From an uncultured Lachnospiraceae bacterium (GTDB taxonomy: Bacteria; Bacillota; Clostridia; Lachnospirales; Lachnospiraceae), in assembly GCA_949472775.1 (NCBI GenBank), contig CASWVG010000020.1, forward strand, positions 1 through 43,876: a stretch of 43,876 nt of DNA. The letters are read 5' to 3'. This document shows positions 1-7,743 of this stretch, in pieces. Position 1 is the stretch's first letter; every line of letters starts with the position of its first letter. Below the pieces are notes generated by a model. That model did not search any database and was not told where the DNA came from. It was given only the letters and a program-made list of their open reading frames with translations. The translations under genes and the position numbers were made by a program.

Positions 1-75
1 AATGGTCTGGAGGATATTCATAAGATTATTATGAAGGAAAAGCAGCCAAAAGAAACCCCCACCTCTCAAGATTGA
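1..75 (+). CDS. C-terminal tail of an unidentified gene entering from the left edge
   Basis: Frame 1 is open from base 1 to a TGA at 73-75 and encodes 24 residues, lysine- and glutamate-rich, ending KETPTSQD. It is followed directly by a good terminator hairpin, which supports a real gene end. Nothing in so short a tail identifies a family. It lies next to recombinase and permease fragments, so it may belong to a mobile element, but that is inference. Confidence 0.3.
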   Translation, partial: NGLEDIHKIIMKEKQPKETPTSQD

Positions 76-90
76 GGGGCAGGGGAGTTG

Positions 91-112
91 AATAGGCGAA
101 GCCTATTTTTTA
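91..112 (+). terminator. Rho-independent terminator after the left-edge gene
   Basis: AATAGGC (91-97), GAA loop, GCCTATT (101-107), then a run of T. The stem is a perfect 7 bp. It lies 15 bp after the stop at 75 and would end that transcript. The permease fragment frame begins inside it, so the fragment has no promoter of its own here. Confidence 0.65.
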
Positions 113-718
113 TTCCTGCTTGTCACAGGGCTATTGTACGGTTTACGCCCGGAGAATTACGTTAGTGGGTGGGGAGTAAGCGATTTTGCACTCACATACA
201 GTATCTATGAAAATGAAGATTTAATTTCCAGTGAAATGGTTTCAGAGATCAGCCAGATTGATGGCATTGAGAATTTGCGGTTGACCTATGCGCCTTATCC
301 TCAAGTAACAGCAGATGTTTTAGGAACAGGACTGTCCGTGATATTGCTGCTGGCTGGCGTAATGAATTTTATTAATACGATGGTGGTCAATGTAAGCACC
401 CGGCGCTATGAATTAGCTATCCTTGAAAGCGTCGGAATGACAAAGCGGCAAATCAAACGGATGTTGTCTATGGAAGGGTGCTATTACTGGGGCGTTTCCT
501 TTTCACTTGTGGTCACTATTGGAACAGCAATTTACATCATGCTATATGTGATATTTAGCAAAGTGATTTCTTACGCTGTTTTCTCATATCCATTTATTCC
601 GCTGGCACTGGTGTCTGGACTGGTGCTGCTTATTTGCCTAATTGTGCCAATATGGGCATATAAGGCGGATATTAAGCTCCCGGTTGTGGAGCGGTTGAGA
701 ATTTCAGAGAAAGGGTAG
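92..718 (+). pseudogene. FtsX-family ABC permease, C-terminal fragment
   Basis: The frame is open from 92 to the TAG at 716-718; the first plausible start codon is a TTG at 134. What remains is the end of an extracytoplasmic domain, then a membrane helix (about residues 62-84 from the TTG), the loop containing RRYELAILESVGMTKRQIKRM, and two more helices. The conserved 'E-x2-G-MTKRQ' loop between helices is the signature of MacB/FtsX-like permeases, which normally run to 400-800 residues with an N-terminal helix and a large external domain. These are missing here. The fragment starts in a terminator hairpin and ends against a recombinase remnant, so it is best read as a truncated relic. No ATPase partner is present nearby. 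Confidence 0.75.
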
Positions 719-719
719 C

Positions 720-939
720 GGGATTGTACTCGTGATGCTTCGTATTCTCTGGTTTCATCCAGGATTCTGGTTACAGGATGTCCTTTTCCGTGGATTACGA
801 TTATCTCCACAAACTCCCATAACAGGGTAGGGGTGAGTTCTTCAAAGCTGGCGTACTTGCGGATTGCTTTCATAAACTTTTCAGCGTTTGCTGTGGCTTC
901 CAGCGTCCTTGAAAATGACGGTCTTAGAAGAACATATTG
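720..939 (-). pseudogene. Large serine recombinase, C-terminal fragment (DUF4368-like)
   Basis: On the minus strand an open frame reads TLEATANAEKFMKAIRKY, then YASFEELTPTLLWEFVEIIV, then IHGKGHP. This resembles the end of transposon-type large serine recombinases (TnpX/DUF4368 class), where a 'KY-x-ELTP-x-L-x-EFV-x-I-x-VH' stretch follows the coiled-coil. The catalytic and DNA-binding regions are absent: an in-frame stop at 940-942 closes the fragment upstream, and downstream the frame runs into antisense of the permease fragment. It is a remnant marking an old integration boundary, not an active enzyme. The family assignment rests on this one conserved segment. Confidence 0.55.
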
Positions 940-1027
940 TCAATAGATCAGTGATAGAAAATTTAAGAGGGCTGTGATATACTCAAACCAGTTCAAACAG
1001 CAAATTTGCATTGTACGAGGTAAGAGT

Positions 1028-1684
1028 ATGAAAAACCCCTGGGAAGAAATTTCATTAACTGATTATGAAAATCACATGAAACTTGATTCGGTTATGCAGT
1101 TGCAAGTTATGAATGAAATGATGAAAGGTCAATTTTATACATATCCTGTATCAAGTATAATGATATTTGGTATTGCGGGTGGTAACGGTCTTGAATATAT
1201 CCAAAAAGATAAGTTTGACAAAATATATGGCATTGACATCAATTCTTTTTACCTGCAGACAGTCGCTCATAGGTATTCGGAACTGAACGGCCTTTTGGAA
1301 TGTCTGTGTATTGATCTGATAAATGAAACGGATAAATTACCAAGGGCTGATATGGTCATTGCAAATTTATTGATTGAGTATATCGGATATGATTGCTTCC
1401 AGAAAGCTATCGTACAGACAAACCCAAAGTATGTTTCATGTATTATTCAAATCAATATGGAAGATAGCTGGGTATCAGATTCCCCCTATCTTCCTATATT
1501 TGACGGACTGGAACAAGTGCATCATCAAATGGAAGAACAGTCATTAGAGGAGGCAATGTTCAAAATCGATTACCATGCAATCAAAACTTTAGAACATATG
1601 CTGCCTAATGGTAAAAAACTGGTACAAATAGATTTTGAAAAAGCGCCCCGGCGCACCTCGGTCACGCAATCAGGGCAGCGGTAG
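1028..1684 (+). CDS. Class I SAM-dependent methyltransferase
   Basis: The start is ATG 1028, preceded by ACGAGGTAAGAGT; an in-frame upstream start at 974 has no ribosome site. The product is 218 residues. Motif I is FGIAGGNG (residues 47-54), followed by an acidic strand end (IYGIDIN) and a motif IV-like ADMVIANLLIEYIG. These are typical of Rossmann-fold methyltransferases acting on small molecules or proteins; the substrate cannot be read from the sequence. The last ~14 residues (KAPRRTSVTQSGQR) are encoded by GC-rich DNA unlike the AT-rich body, and they overlap the convergent protease gene by 15 bp. The native C-terminus may therefore have been replaced at a recombination junction. The gene is cytoplasmic and has no obvious operon partner. 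Confidence 0.75.
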   Translation: MKNPWEEISLTDYENHMKLDSVMQLQVMNEMMKGQFYTYPVSSIMIFGIAGGNGLEYIQKDKFDKIYGIDINSFYLQTVAHRYSELNGLLECLCIDLINETDKLPRADMVIANLLIEYIGYDCFQKAIVQTNPKYVSCIIQINMEDSWVSDSPYLPIFDGLEQVHHQMEEQSLEEAMFKIDYHAIKTLEHMLPNGKKLVQIDFEKAPRRTSVTQSGQR

Positions 1685-2248
1685 CAATTTGCTATGTATC
1701 TTTTTTTGAGAGATAATCAAAACAAATAGCAATGATAAAATATATGATAAAGTTATTCTGATTATCATCAATTCATCTGCTCCTGGTTCTGTTACCGTAT
1801 GTAAAGAATTGCTTATAAAATTGTTAAATAAATGTTCGGATGCACCTATCCAGAGCGTTTCTGACAATGCTGCGCACATACCCCATTCATAGGCTGAAAT
1901 TCCAGACAATAGTATATATCCTATGCCCATAAGGGCCACCATAGCGGTATTCATAGAACCGTCAAGGAGAGGATTTATGATGTTGGTAATATGCCATATT
2001 CCGAAAAGCAGAGCCTGTATTATATTAGCTGCCTTTTGAGAATAGTATTGTATGCCAATTATACAAAACGGTCCTCTAAACAATCCTTCTTCTGCATAGA
2101 CATTTATTATGTTGCCAATAATGCACACGATCACGGCGAACAAGGAATCAGAGGGATTCCGTAGTAGTCGGCATAACTTGTTTTGCACATTCCCATAATG
2201 CGTGTCTTTTGGTCTTTGGAACGGATTACCGACAGATTTATGGTGCAC
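1670..2248 (-). CDS. CPBP-family intramembrane protease, N-terminally short
   Basis: The 192-residue frame contains all three CPBP (Rce1/abortive-infection type) motifs: EEGLFR at residues 53-58, FGIWH at 82-86 and an HLFNN motif near 138. The glutamates and histidines form the active site of this glutamic-type membrane protease family. Members usually have two or three helices before the EExxxR motif; only one is visible here, and the first ~20 residues are not membrane-like. The gene is therefore probably truncated at its 5' end or starts further inside. Relatives process prenylated CAAX proteins in eukaryotes, or act in bacteriocin maturation or immunity in Firmicutes. Substrate unknown. 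It is convergent with the methyltransferase and divergent from the polyprenyl synthetase. Confidence 0.65.
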   Translation of the reverse strand: MHHKSVGNPFQRPKDTHYGNVQNKLCRLLRNPSDSLFAVIVCIIGNIINVYAEEGLFRGPFCIIGIQYYSQKAANIIQALLFGIWHITNIINPLLDGSMNTAMVALMGIGYILLSGISAYEWGMCAALSETLWIGASEHLFNNFISNSLHTVTEPGADELMIIRITLSYILSLLFVLIISQKKIHSKLLPLP

Positions 2249-2415
2249 TATGAAGCATAGTTCATTCCTGCACTGGGGAAAAGAAGCAGGATACTCTGAG
2301 GCACACGGTTATAAAGCGGATGTGAGCGGTGGTGGGACAAAACATTTAGAGACGATCGAAAATTTCTATGATATAATCAGAGGGTGCTTTTATTTTAGAA
2401 TAGAGAGGTGCCCAT

Positions 2416-3753
2416 ATGCATACGAAAACATTTTATGTTAGAGAAAATGATGGAGCATTAGAGGACAATCAGGAAATAACATTCTTATTTGATTCAAATT
2501 ATAAAGAATCTGATGATAAGGGAAAGAAATCCGATTTTTGCTACCGGATTGCAACGATTGAAGACTTTTATTCCCTGTTGCAGAATGACAAAAAAGTGCT
2601 GGAGTATGGCGGAAGCTATCTGTTTCAAGTAAATGCGGATCAAGATTTGGATGTAATGTTACATAGCTACCAGTTGTTTTCGTTTATGGTTTTTTACAAG
2701 AACTCAAGAGAACGTTTGAATGAAAAAATGGAAAAATTTAATTCGGGAATATGCAATCAATCGGAGAAGCATATTGCCGAAAATATTTCAGAATTTGCAC
2801 GAATGAATGGGCATGGGAAATTTATTCGTGGGACGTTGGTAAATCTTGGTTATAGTATTTTGCATAGTGATACAGAGTATAGTGATGACTTGGCATTAGC
2901 TTTTGAAATCTATCAAACAGCGATTTTGATAAATGATGATATTATTGATCATGCAAGCTTAAGGAGAAATCAGCCAACAATTCCGCTTCATTATATGAAT
3001 GATTGGAAAAGGAAAGGGATAGAGATAAATGGAAAAGCTTGTGACGTGGCTAATTCAATGGCTATTTGCGCAGGTGGTCTTGGTATGTGTTATGCGAGTC
3101 AAAAGATGGCAGAAGCATACAGTAAGTCAGATCATCTGGGGATTTTATTAAAATACTTTAATCAAGTAGTCATAAAGACTATTCAAGGCGAAGTTATTGA
3201 TGTGATTTTACCATTTGAAGAACGGAATTTCTTTTCAAAGGAAGATGACTTGTTAGGCTCAATTACGGAAATATATCGTTTGAAAACAGCGTGGTATACG
3301 GTGGTAGGACCTTTATGTTCAGGCATGATTTTAGCTGGCGGAGCGGACGAAGATATTAAACAAACAGAAAGTTTTGCAGAGAGTTTGGGAATCGCATTTC
3401 AAATAAAAGATGACATACTTGGAATATATGCAGATGAAGATAGTTTGGGGAAGAATATTGGCTCTGATATAACAGAGTTTAAGCAAACTTTATTATATGC
3501 ATATATACGGAATCAGAAAGAATATTTTAGTAAGCTTCTTCGGTATTATGGAAACGAAAATTTGACTTACGAAGATGTAAGCGCAATTAGAGATTTGTTC
3601 TGCAGGTCAGGCGCTTTGGCGTATGCGGAAAAGGAAATGAATAGGTATTTTGAGTTGGCGAGAAAGCGCTTGCAATCTATGAAATTCATATCGGAAGATA
3701 AAGAAACGATATTATACGGTTTGATATGGTATCTGAAGTTGAGAAATTTTTAA
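2416..3753 (+). CDS. Polyprenyl synthetase-family protein with ~110-residue N-terminal extension
   Basis: The start is ATG 2416 after GAGAGGTG; 445 residues. The C-terminal ~330 residues are a trans-isoprenyl diphosphate synthase fold. The first aspartate motif is DDIID (174-178), followed by ASLRRNQPTI with the usual double Arg. The second aspartate motif is DDILG (332-336), followed by GKNIGSDI. The second motif ends in Gly instead of Asp, a known variant. The family condenses isopentenyl diphosphate onto allylic diphosphates, and some relatives (ComQ) instead prenylate peptides. The N-terminal ~110 residues match nothing I recognise; family members are usually 280-350 residues. A TATAAT box lies at 2372-2377. 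No ComX-like peptide gene was found beside it. The gene is AT-rich and in an accessory region. Confidence 0.8.
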   Translation: MHTKTFYVRENDGALEDNQEITFLFDSNYKESDDKGKKSDFCYRIATIEDFYSLLQNDKKVLEYGGSYLFQVNADQDLDVMLHSYQLFSFMVFYKNSRERLNEKMEKFNSGICNQSEKHIAENISEFARMNGHGKFIRGTLVNLGYSILHSDTEYSDDLALAFEIYQTAILINDDIIDHASLRRNQPTIPLHYMNDWKRKGIEINGKACDVANSMAICAGGLGMCYASQKMAEAYSKSDHLGILLKYFNQVVIKTIQGEVIDVILPFEERNFFSKEDDLLGSITEIYRLKTAWYTVVGPLCSGMILAGGADEDIKQTESFAESLGIAFQIKDDILGIYADEDSLGKNIGSDITEFKQTLLYAYIRNQKEYFSKLLRYYGNENLTYEDVSAIRDLFCRSGALAYAEKEMNRYFELARKRLQSMKFISEDKETILYGLIWYLKLRNF

Positions 3754-3840
3754 ACTTTTTTCTTTTTGGGAAGTGAGAGGGAGGGGAGAAGATTACTCAG
3801 AGGTGAGTCGGAAAGTATATAATGAAAAGAAGGTGTGGGA

Positions 3841-3879
3841 GCAGGAAGTCTGATCAGTGATAGGATGACCTGCTTTTTT
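3841..3879 (+). terminator. Terminator after the polyprenyl synthetase
   Basis: GCAGG (3841-3845) pairs with CCTGC (3869-3873) across a 23-nt loop that can pair partly, followed by TTTTTT. It separates the synthetase from the BlaI-like regulator operon. Confidence 0.45.
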
Positions 3880-3918
3880 AATAAATTCCTAAATTGCTTT
3901 TAAGGTATTGCACTATCA

Positions 3919-3963
3919 CCTACAAAGTGTTAGGATGAATATATACCTACAGAGTGTTAAGAT
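3919..3963 (+). promoter_or_regulatory. Tandem operator pair for the BlaI-like repressor
   Basis: Two 18-bp copies, CCTACAAAGTGTTAGGAT (3919-3936) and CCTACAGAGTGTTAAGAT (3946-3963), differ at two positions and repeat every 27 bp just upstream of the regulator start. Each has an imperfect dyad (TACA...TGTTA) in the style of BlaI/MecI operators. They probably mediate autorepression of the two-gene operon. Confidence 0.65.
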
Positions 3964-3976
3964 AAAAGGAGGACAT

Positions 3977-4351
3977 ATGTCACAACAAATTTCTGATTCC
4001 GAATTGGTACTAATGAAAATTATTTGGAAGAACGGAGGGGCGGCTTTATACTCCCTCATCATGGAGGAATTGGAAAAAGATAAAAACGAATGGAAGAACA
4101 ACACTGTACTAACGCTGCTTTCCCGTCTTGGTGAAAAAAAATTCTTGAAAGTCAAAAAAATCGGTAGGAAGAATGAGTATGTGGCTACGGTAACAGAGGC
4201 AGAATACCAGACCATGCAGACCCATAGCTTTCTTGATAAACTCTATGGTGGGAATGTGAAAAACTTAGTGTCAACCTTGTTGCGGCAGAATATTCTTTCG
4301 GCGGATGAACTGAAAGAGATTGAAACATTTTGGAGAAAAGAAAATGAATGA
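3977..4351 (+). CDS. BlaI/MecI/CopY-family transcriptional repressor
   Basis: The start is ATG 3977 after AAAGGAGGACAT; upstream in-frame starts lack a ribosome site. 124 residues, normal for the family. The N-terminal ~70 residues form the winged helix (ISDSELVLMKIIWKNG, then WKNNTVLTLLSRLGEKKFLK with the recognition helix). The C-terminal ~50 residues are the helical dimerisation region that contains the cleavage site in BlaI and MecI. The repressor binds operators as a dimer and is inactivated by proteolysis triggered by its membrane partner. It overlaps the BlaR1-like gene by 8 bp, so the two are co-translated. The ligand sensed is unlikely to be a beta-lactam, given the partner's C-terminal domain. 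Confidence 0.9.
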   Translation: MSQQISDSELVLMKIIWKNGGAALYSLIMEELEKDKNEWKNNTVLTLLSRLGEKKFLKVKKIGRKNEYVATVTEAEYQTMQTHSFLDKLYGGNVKNLVSTLLRQNILSADELKEIETFWRKENE

Positions 4352-5963
4352 ATTTATAAAAGTAGTATTGTCGCTGTCTGTTTCCGGCACACTGTTACTG
4401 CTTCTCCTATGGGGAGTGAAGCCTCTGTATAAAAACAGATTCAGCAAGCGTTGGCAATATTATATCTGGATAGTTGCTGTGTTGCGGTTTCTGCTTCCCT
4501 TTACGCCTGATACTACGATTGTTGGGAGCTTATTTGAAGGGTTCGACAGTGCGGCAATAGCGAATGAAATCCCTGCAAGCCCCGACGTACCTGTTCCCGC
4601 AGGTATGGGTAAGAGCCAGGCGGAGCCGATACAAACAAACCGGGAAATAAATGCCGCTGCCATGCGGGAGCCATTTAACAAATATATCTGCCTTTTTTTA
4701 ATCTGGTCAGTATTGGCACTGGTTCTGTTTGTCCGTAAGATAACGGTTTATCAAGGATTGATCCAATACATCAAAGCGGGAAATAAAGAGGTGTCGGATA
4801 TAAAAATTTTGAATCTGTTATCTGATTGTGAGGAAAAACTGAATATTAAGACAAGGGTCGAATTGTCCTACAATTCGTTGATTACCTCACCTGTTATGAT
4901 CGGATTCTTTCGGCCGAGAATTGTTTTGCCTGTCCGTGAATTGGAAGATAAAGAGCTGTCTTATATCTTTTTGCATGAGCTGACTCATTACAAGCAGGGG
5001 GATATGTTTTATAAATGGATGATACAGATTGTTGTGTGCGTCCATTGGTTCAATCCTTTTGTATATTTGCTGGAAAAGGAAGTGAATAAATCCTGTGAAT
5101 TGTCATGTGATGAAAAAGTCATATCCTCACTTGAGGAAAACGCAAGGCGCGAGTACGGTGATACATTAATTGCTTTTTTGAAGTCAGATAATCCTTATAA
5201 AAGTTCTTTAGCTTCTGTTACTTTGACGGAGGGAGCGGAACAATTAAAAGAAAGGCTGGGTGCAATTATGAAATTTAAAAAGAGTTCAAAAACGAATATT
5301 GCTATTACAACAATATTCACGTTTGTAGTCGGTTTCTGTTTTTGGACGATTGGGGCGTATGCGGTACCTGTTACTGATAGTAAATCCTTGCCTGGATGGG
5401 AAAAGCAAGCGGCAATGCTGCCTCCGGATTTGACGATTCGTATTGATGATGCGCCCGTACTAATAGAGAATAAGGATACGGATATAATATCCGCGTCATA
5501 CAATCCGAGATATTATGACGTTTCTATCAATCAGTCCTCAGAGGGGGAATGGAGTGTTGATATATCAGTGGTTCATTCAAATACGAATAAATCGATGATC
5601 CTCTATATTCCTAATGTAGAATATAATTCCGTAAAACTTGAGATAGATAACGGAATGTATTCTGGTGGAATTTTGAATGCAAAGAGTATCATTGCCAATG
5701 TTGATAATGGCGGGCTTGATTTTTCACTGAGCAGAAACTTTGACGGCTCGGTAAAAGCAGACGTATTTAATTCCATATTCCATTTAATGTCGCTTGAAAA
5801 TTATGAGAATTTTAATGTAGAAATAATTAGTGATAGCGAGTCATTATGCGATGTACCAGGTTATTTTGAATGGATAAATGAAAAATATATTTATGCTAAT
5901 GGCACGGGTACAAATCTGATGAATATTTCTTTACGAGGAGGAAGTGTTGGAAGTTTTGAGTAA
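4344..5963 (+). CDS. BlaR1-like M56 membrane metalloprotease with a non-PBP sensor domain
   Basis: The start is ATG 4344, overlapping the repressor gene; 539 residues. Membrane helices lie near residues 5-28, 40-55 and 115-135, with a fourth near 330. The zinc site HELTH is at 211-215, with the third-ligand motif ELSCDE about 40 residues later, as in M56 peptidases. Signal binding outside the cell activates the cytosolic protease, which leads to cleavage of the BlaI-type repressor. After the last helix the ~190-residue external part lacks penicillin-binding motifs (no SxxK/SxN/KTG) and reads as repeated short beta strands, reminiscent of DUF4097-like beta-solenoids. The signal is unknown. There is no resistance gene immediately downstream, so the regulated target may be the operon itself or lie elsewhere. 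Confidence 0.85.
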   Translation: MNEFIKVVLSLSVSGTLLLLLLWGVKPLYKNRFSKRWQYYIWIVAVLRFLLPFTPDTTIVGSLFEGFDSAAIANEIPASPDVPVPAGMGKSQAEPIQTNREINAAAMREPFNKYICLFLIWSVLALVLFVRKITVYQGLIQYIKAGNKEVSDIKILNLLSDCEEKLNIKTRVELSYNSLITSPVMIGFFRPRIVLPVRELEDKELSYIFLHELTHYKQGDMFYKWMIQIVVCVHWFNPFVYLLEKEVNKSCELSCDEKVISSLEENARREYGDTLIAFLKSDNPYKSSLASVTLTEGAEQLKERLGAIMKFKKSSKTNIAITTIFTFVVGFCFWTIGAYAVPVTDSKSLPGWEKQAAMLPPDLTIRIDDAPVLIENKDTDIISASYNPRYYDVSINQSSEGEWSVDISVVHSNTNKSMILYIPNVEYNSVKLEIDNGMYSGGILNAKSIIANVDNGGLDFSLSRNFDGSVKADVFNSIFHLMSLENYENFNVEIISDSESLCDVPGYFEWINEKYIYANGTGTNLMNISLRGGSVGSFE

Positions 5964-6051
5964 TATACGCCCGGTTATCACCGTTTCCCCGGTCAATGAT
6001 GAATCACTCTCTAAAGTTTGTAGCAACCTCAATCCGATTGTATTTTGTCTG

Positions 6052-6080
6052 ATCCGCTTTCCCATATGGGGGAGGCGGAT
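6052..6080 (+). terminator. Hairpin after the BlaR1-like gene
   Basis: ATCCGC (6052-6057) pairs with GCGGAT (6075-6080), and the inner CCCATATGGG is self-complementary. Only a short TTTA follows, so it is a weak intrinsic terminator candidate at the right edge of the AT-rich region. The rest of 5964-6239 shows a possible promoter (TTGTAA at 6146-6151, 17 bp, TACCAT at 6169-6174) for the next gene. Confidence 0.35.
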
Positions 6081-6239
6081 TTATGAGTAAAATTAAAACT
6101 GATGAAAGAAAGATATGAGTAACCGTTGCAGTGAAGGGAATCTCATTGTAAGGGCAGTTGTTTTGTGCTACCATAAACACATAAAATGGACTTTTGCAGG
6201 GAAGCGTAATAAACTTGGGAAACCGACAGGAGGATCATC

Positions 6240-7625
6240 ATGGGAATTTCAGCAGGCTTCATGGTGCCGCACCCGCCGCTCATCATACCCGATGTGGGCA
6301 AAGGTGAGGAGAAGAAAATTCAGAGGACAATCGATGCGTACAAAAAAGTGGCGGAGGCGATCGGTCATCTGCAGCCCGAGACCATTGTGCTCCTTTCCCC
6401 GCACCAGATCATGTATGCGGACTATTTTCACATTTCGCCAGGGAAGGGGGCAAGAGGTGACTTTGGGCAGTTTCGCGCCGGACGGACTTCCATGGAAGTT
6501 TCCTATGACACGGAATTTGTCCGTGTGTTGTGCGAGGCTGCGGAGGATATTGGTTTGCCGGCGGGGACGTTGGGAGAACGGGAGAAGAAGCTGGATCATG
6601 GCACCATGGTGCCCCTGTATTTTGCAAATCAGTTCTGGACAGGATACCGTCTGGTGAGAATCGGTCTGTCGGGCTTGCCTTTGGCGGCGCATTACCGATT
6701 GGGACAGTGTATCCAGGCGGCAGCACGGACGCTTGAGAGGAATACGGTGGTGATTGCCAGCGGCGACTTGTCCCATAAACTGAAGGAGGACGGACCCTAC
6801 GGCTATCAGGAGGAGGGACCTGTCTACGATGGGCGGATCATGGACGTGATGGGCAGGGGTGATTTTGGGGAGCTGCTGGAATTTTCGGAAGACTTCTGTG
6901 AGAAGGCGGCTGAGTGCGGGCACCGTTCCTTTACCATCATGGCGGGTGCGTTTGACCGAACGGGCGTGGAGGCAGAGCGGCTTTCCTATGAGGGCCCTTT
7001 CGGGGTGGGGTATGGCGTCTGCTCCTATCGTCCCTGCGGCGATGACGGCACACGGAATTTTCTGGAGCAGTATGAGGAGAAGGAACGGAAGGAGATTCTT
7101 GCAAGGCGGGAAAAGGAAGACGCATACGTCAGGCTGGCGAGGTACACCATTGAGGCGTTCGTAAAGACGGGGACGCTTCCTGAGATGCCGCAGGGACTGC
7201 CGGAGGAATTGTACAAAAGCAGGGCGGGCGCGTTCGTGTCCCTGAAGGAGGACGGAAGGCTCAGAGGCTGTATCGGCACCATCCGGGCGGTCAGAGAATC
7301 TCTTGCAGAAGAGATCATGCGCAATGCTGTCAGCGCCTGTTCGGAGGATACCAGATTCTCTCCTGTGGAGGACTGGGAGGTGGAGCGTCTGACGATCAGC
7401 GTTGATGTGCTAGGGGAGACGGAGAAGATTGCCTCGCCTGAGGAACTGGATGTGACCCGGTACGGCGTCATTGTGACAAAGGGCGGAAGGCGTGGGCTGC
7501 TGCTGCCCAATCTGGAGGGCGTGGACACCATAGAGGAGCAGATCGCCATAGCGAAGCAGAAGGCGGGAATCAGAGACCATGAGAGCGTGGAGCTGGAACG
7601 GTTTGAAGTGATACGGCACCACTAA
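6240..7625 (+). CDS. amrA: AmmeMemoRadiSam protein: fused Memo-like (B) and AMMECR1 (A) domains
   Basis: The start is ATG 6240 with AGGAGG just upstream; 461 residues. Residues ~1-270 are a Memo/class III extradiol-dioxygenase-like domain: MVPHPPLI at the start carries a metal-ligand-type histidine, and SPHQI, DHGTMVPLYF and SGDLSHKL follow as in Memo proteins. Residues ~290-460 are an AMMECR1 domain with AFVSLKEDGRLRGCIGTIRA and the VEELTISVDVL-like stretch. The two domains are separate genes (amrA, amrB) in some organisms and fused in many Clostridia. The system is named from co-occurrence with a radical SAM enzyme, which follows here. The biochemical function is unknown; redox or RNA-modification roles have been discussed for the family. 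Cytoplasmic. Confidence 0.92.
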   Translation: MGISAGFMVPHPPLIIPDVGKGEEKKIQRTIDAYKKVAEAIGHLQPETIVLLSPHQIMYADYFHISPGKGARGDFGQFRAGRTSMEVSYDTEFVRVLCEAAEDIGLPAGTLGEREKKLDHGTMVPLYFANQFWTGYRLVRIGLSGLPLAAHYRLGQCIQAAARTLERNTVVIASGDLSHKLKEDGPYGYQEEGPVYDGRIMDVMGRGDFGELLEFSEDFCEKAAECGHRSFTIMAGAFDRTGVEAERLSYEGPFGVGYGVCSYRPCGDDGTRNFLEQYEEKERKEILARREKEDAYVRLARYTIEAFVKTGTLPEMPQGLPEELYKSRAGAFVSLKEDGRLRGCIGTIRAVRESLAEEIMRNAVSACSEDTRFSPVEDWEVERLTISVDVLGETEKIASPEELDVTRYGVIVTKGGRRGLLLPNLEGVDTIEEQIAIAKQKAGIRDHESVELERFEVIRHH

Positions 7626-7628
7626 TTA

Positions 7629-7692
7629 AGTGAAAAGAACTTCTAGCCACTTGCAGCATAGGCTGCTTCGTGGAGAAGTTCTATATTTCACT
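7629..7692. repeat. Long imperfect hairpin between the two Amr genes
   Basis: Nested arms are AGTGAAA/TTTCACT (7629-7635, 7686-7692), AGAACTTCT/AGAAGTTCT (7636-7644, 7674-7682), CCAC/GTGG (7647-7650, 7670-7673) and GCAGC/GCTGC (7653-7657, 7662-7666). There is no T-run, so it is not a standard terminator. It could stabilise or partially attenuate the operon mRNA. Confidence 0.7.
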
Positions 7693-7694
7693 CG

Positions 7695-7722
7695 GGAGAA
7701 TGCCTGAGAAGCGGCATTCTCC
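7695..7722. repeat. Hairpin repeat, copy 1 (GGAGAATGC arms)
   Basis: GGAGAATGC (7695-7703) and GCATTCTCC (7714-7722) form a perfect 9-bp stem with a 10-nt loop, CTGAGAAGCG. Related stem-loops with the same GAA(A)TGCCTGA...GGCAT core occur at 32103-32127 and 34055-34080. It ends 21 bp before the radical SAM start. Confidence 0.7.
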
Positions 7723-7743
7723 GCATGGACGAGAGGGAGAGGG

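Noticed and set aside
2249-2415. A ComX-like or other peptide gene beside the polyprenyl synthetase
   Set aside because: No short frame with a ribosome site and a suitable C-terminus was found here or after 3753.
2202-2441. 79-codon plus-strand frame before the polyprenyl synthetase
   Set aside because: It overlaps the protease start and the promoter region and has no protein-like features.
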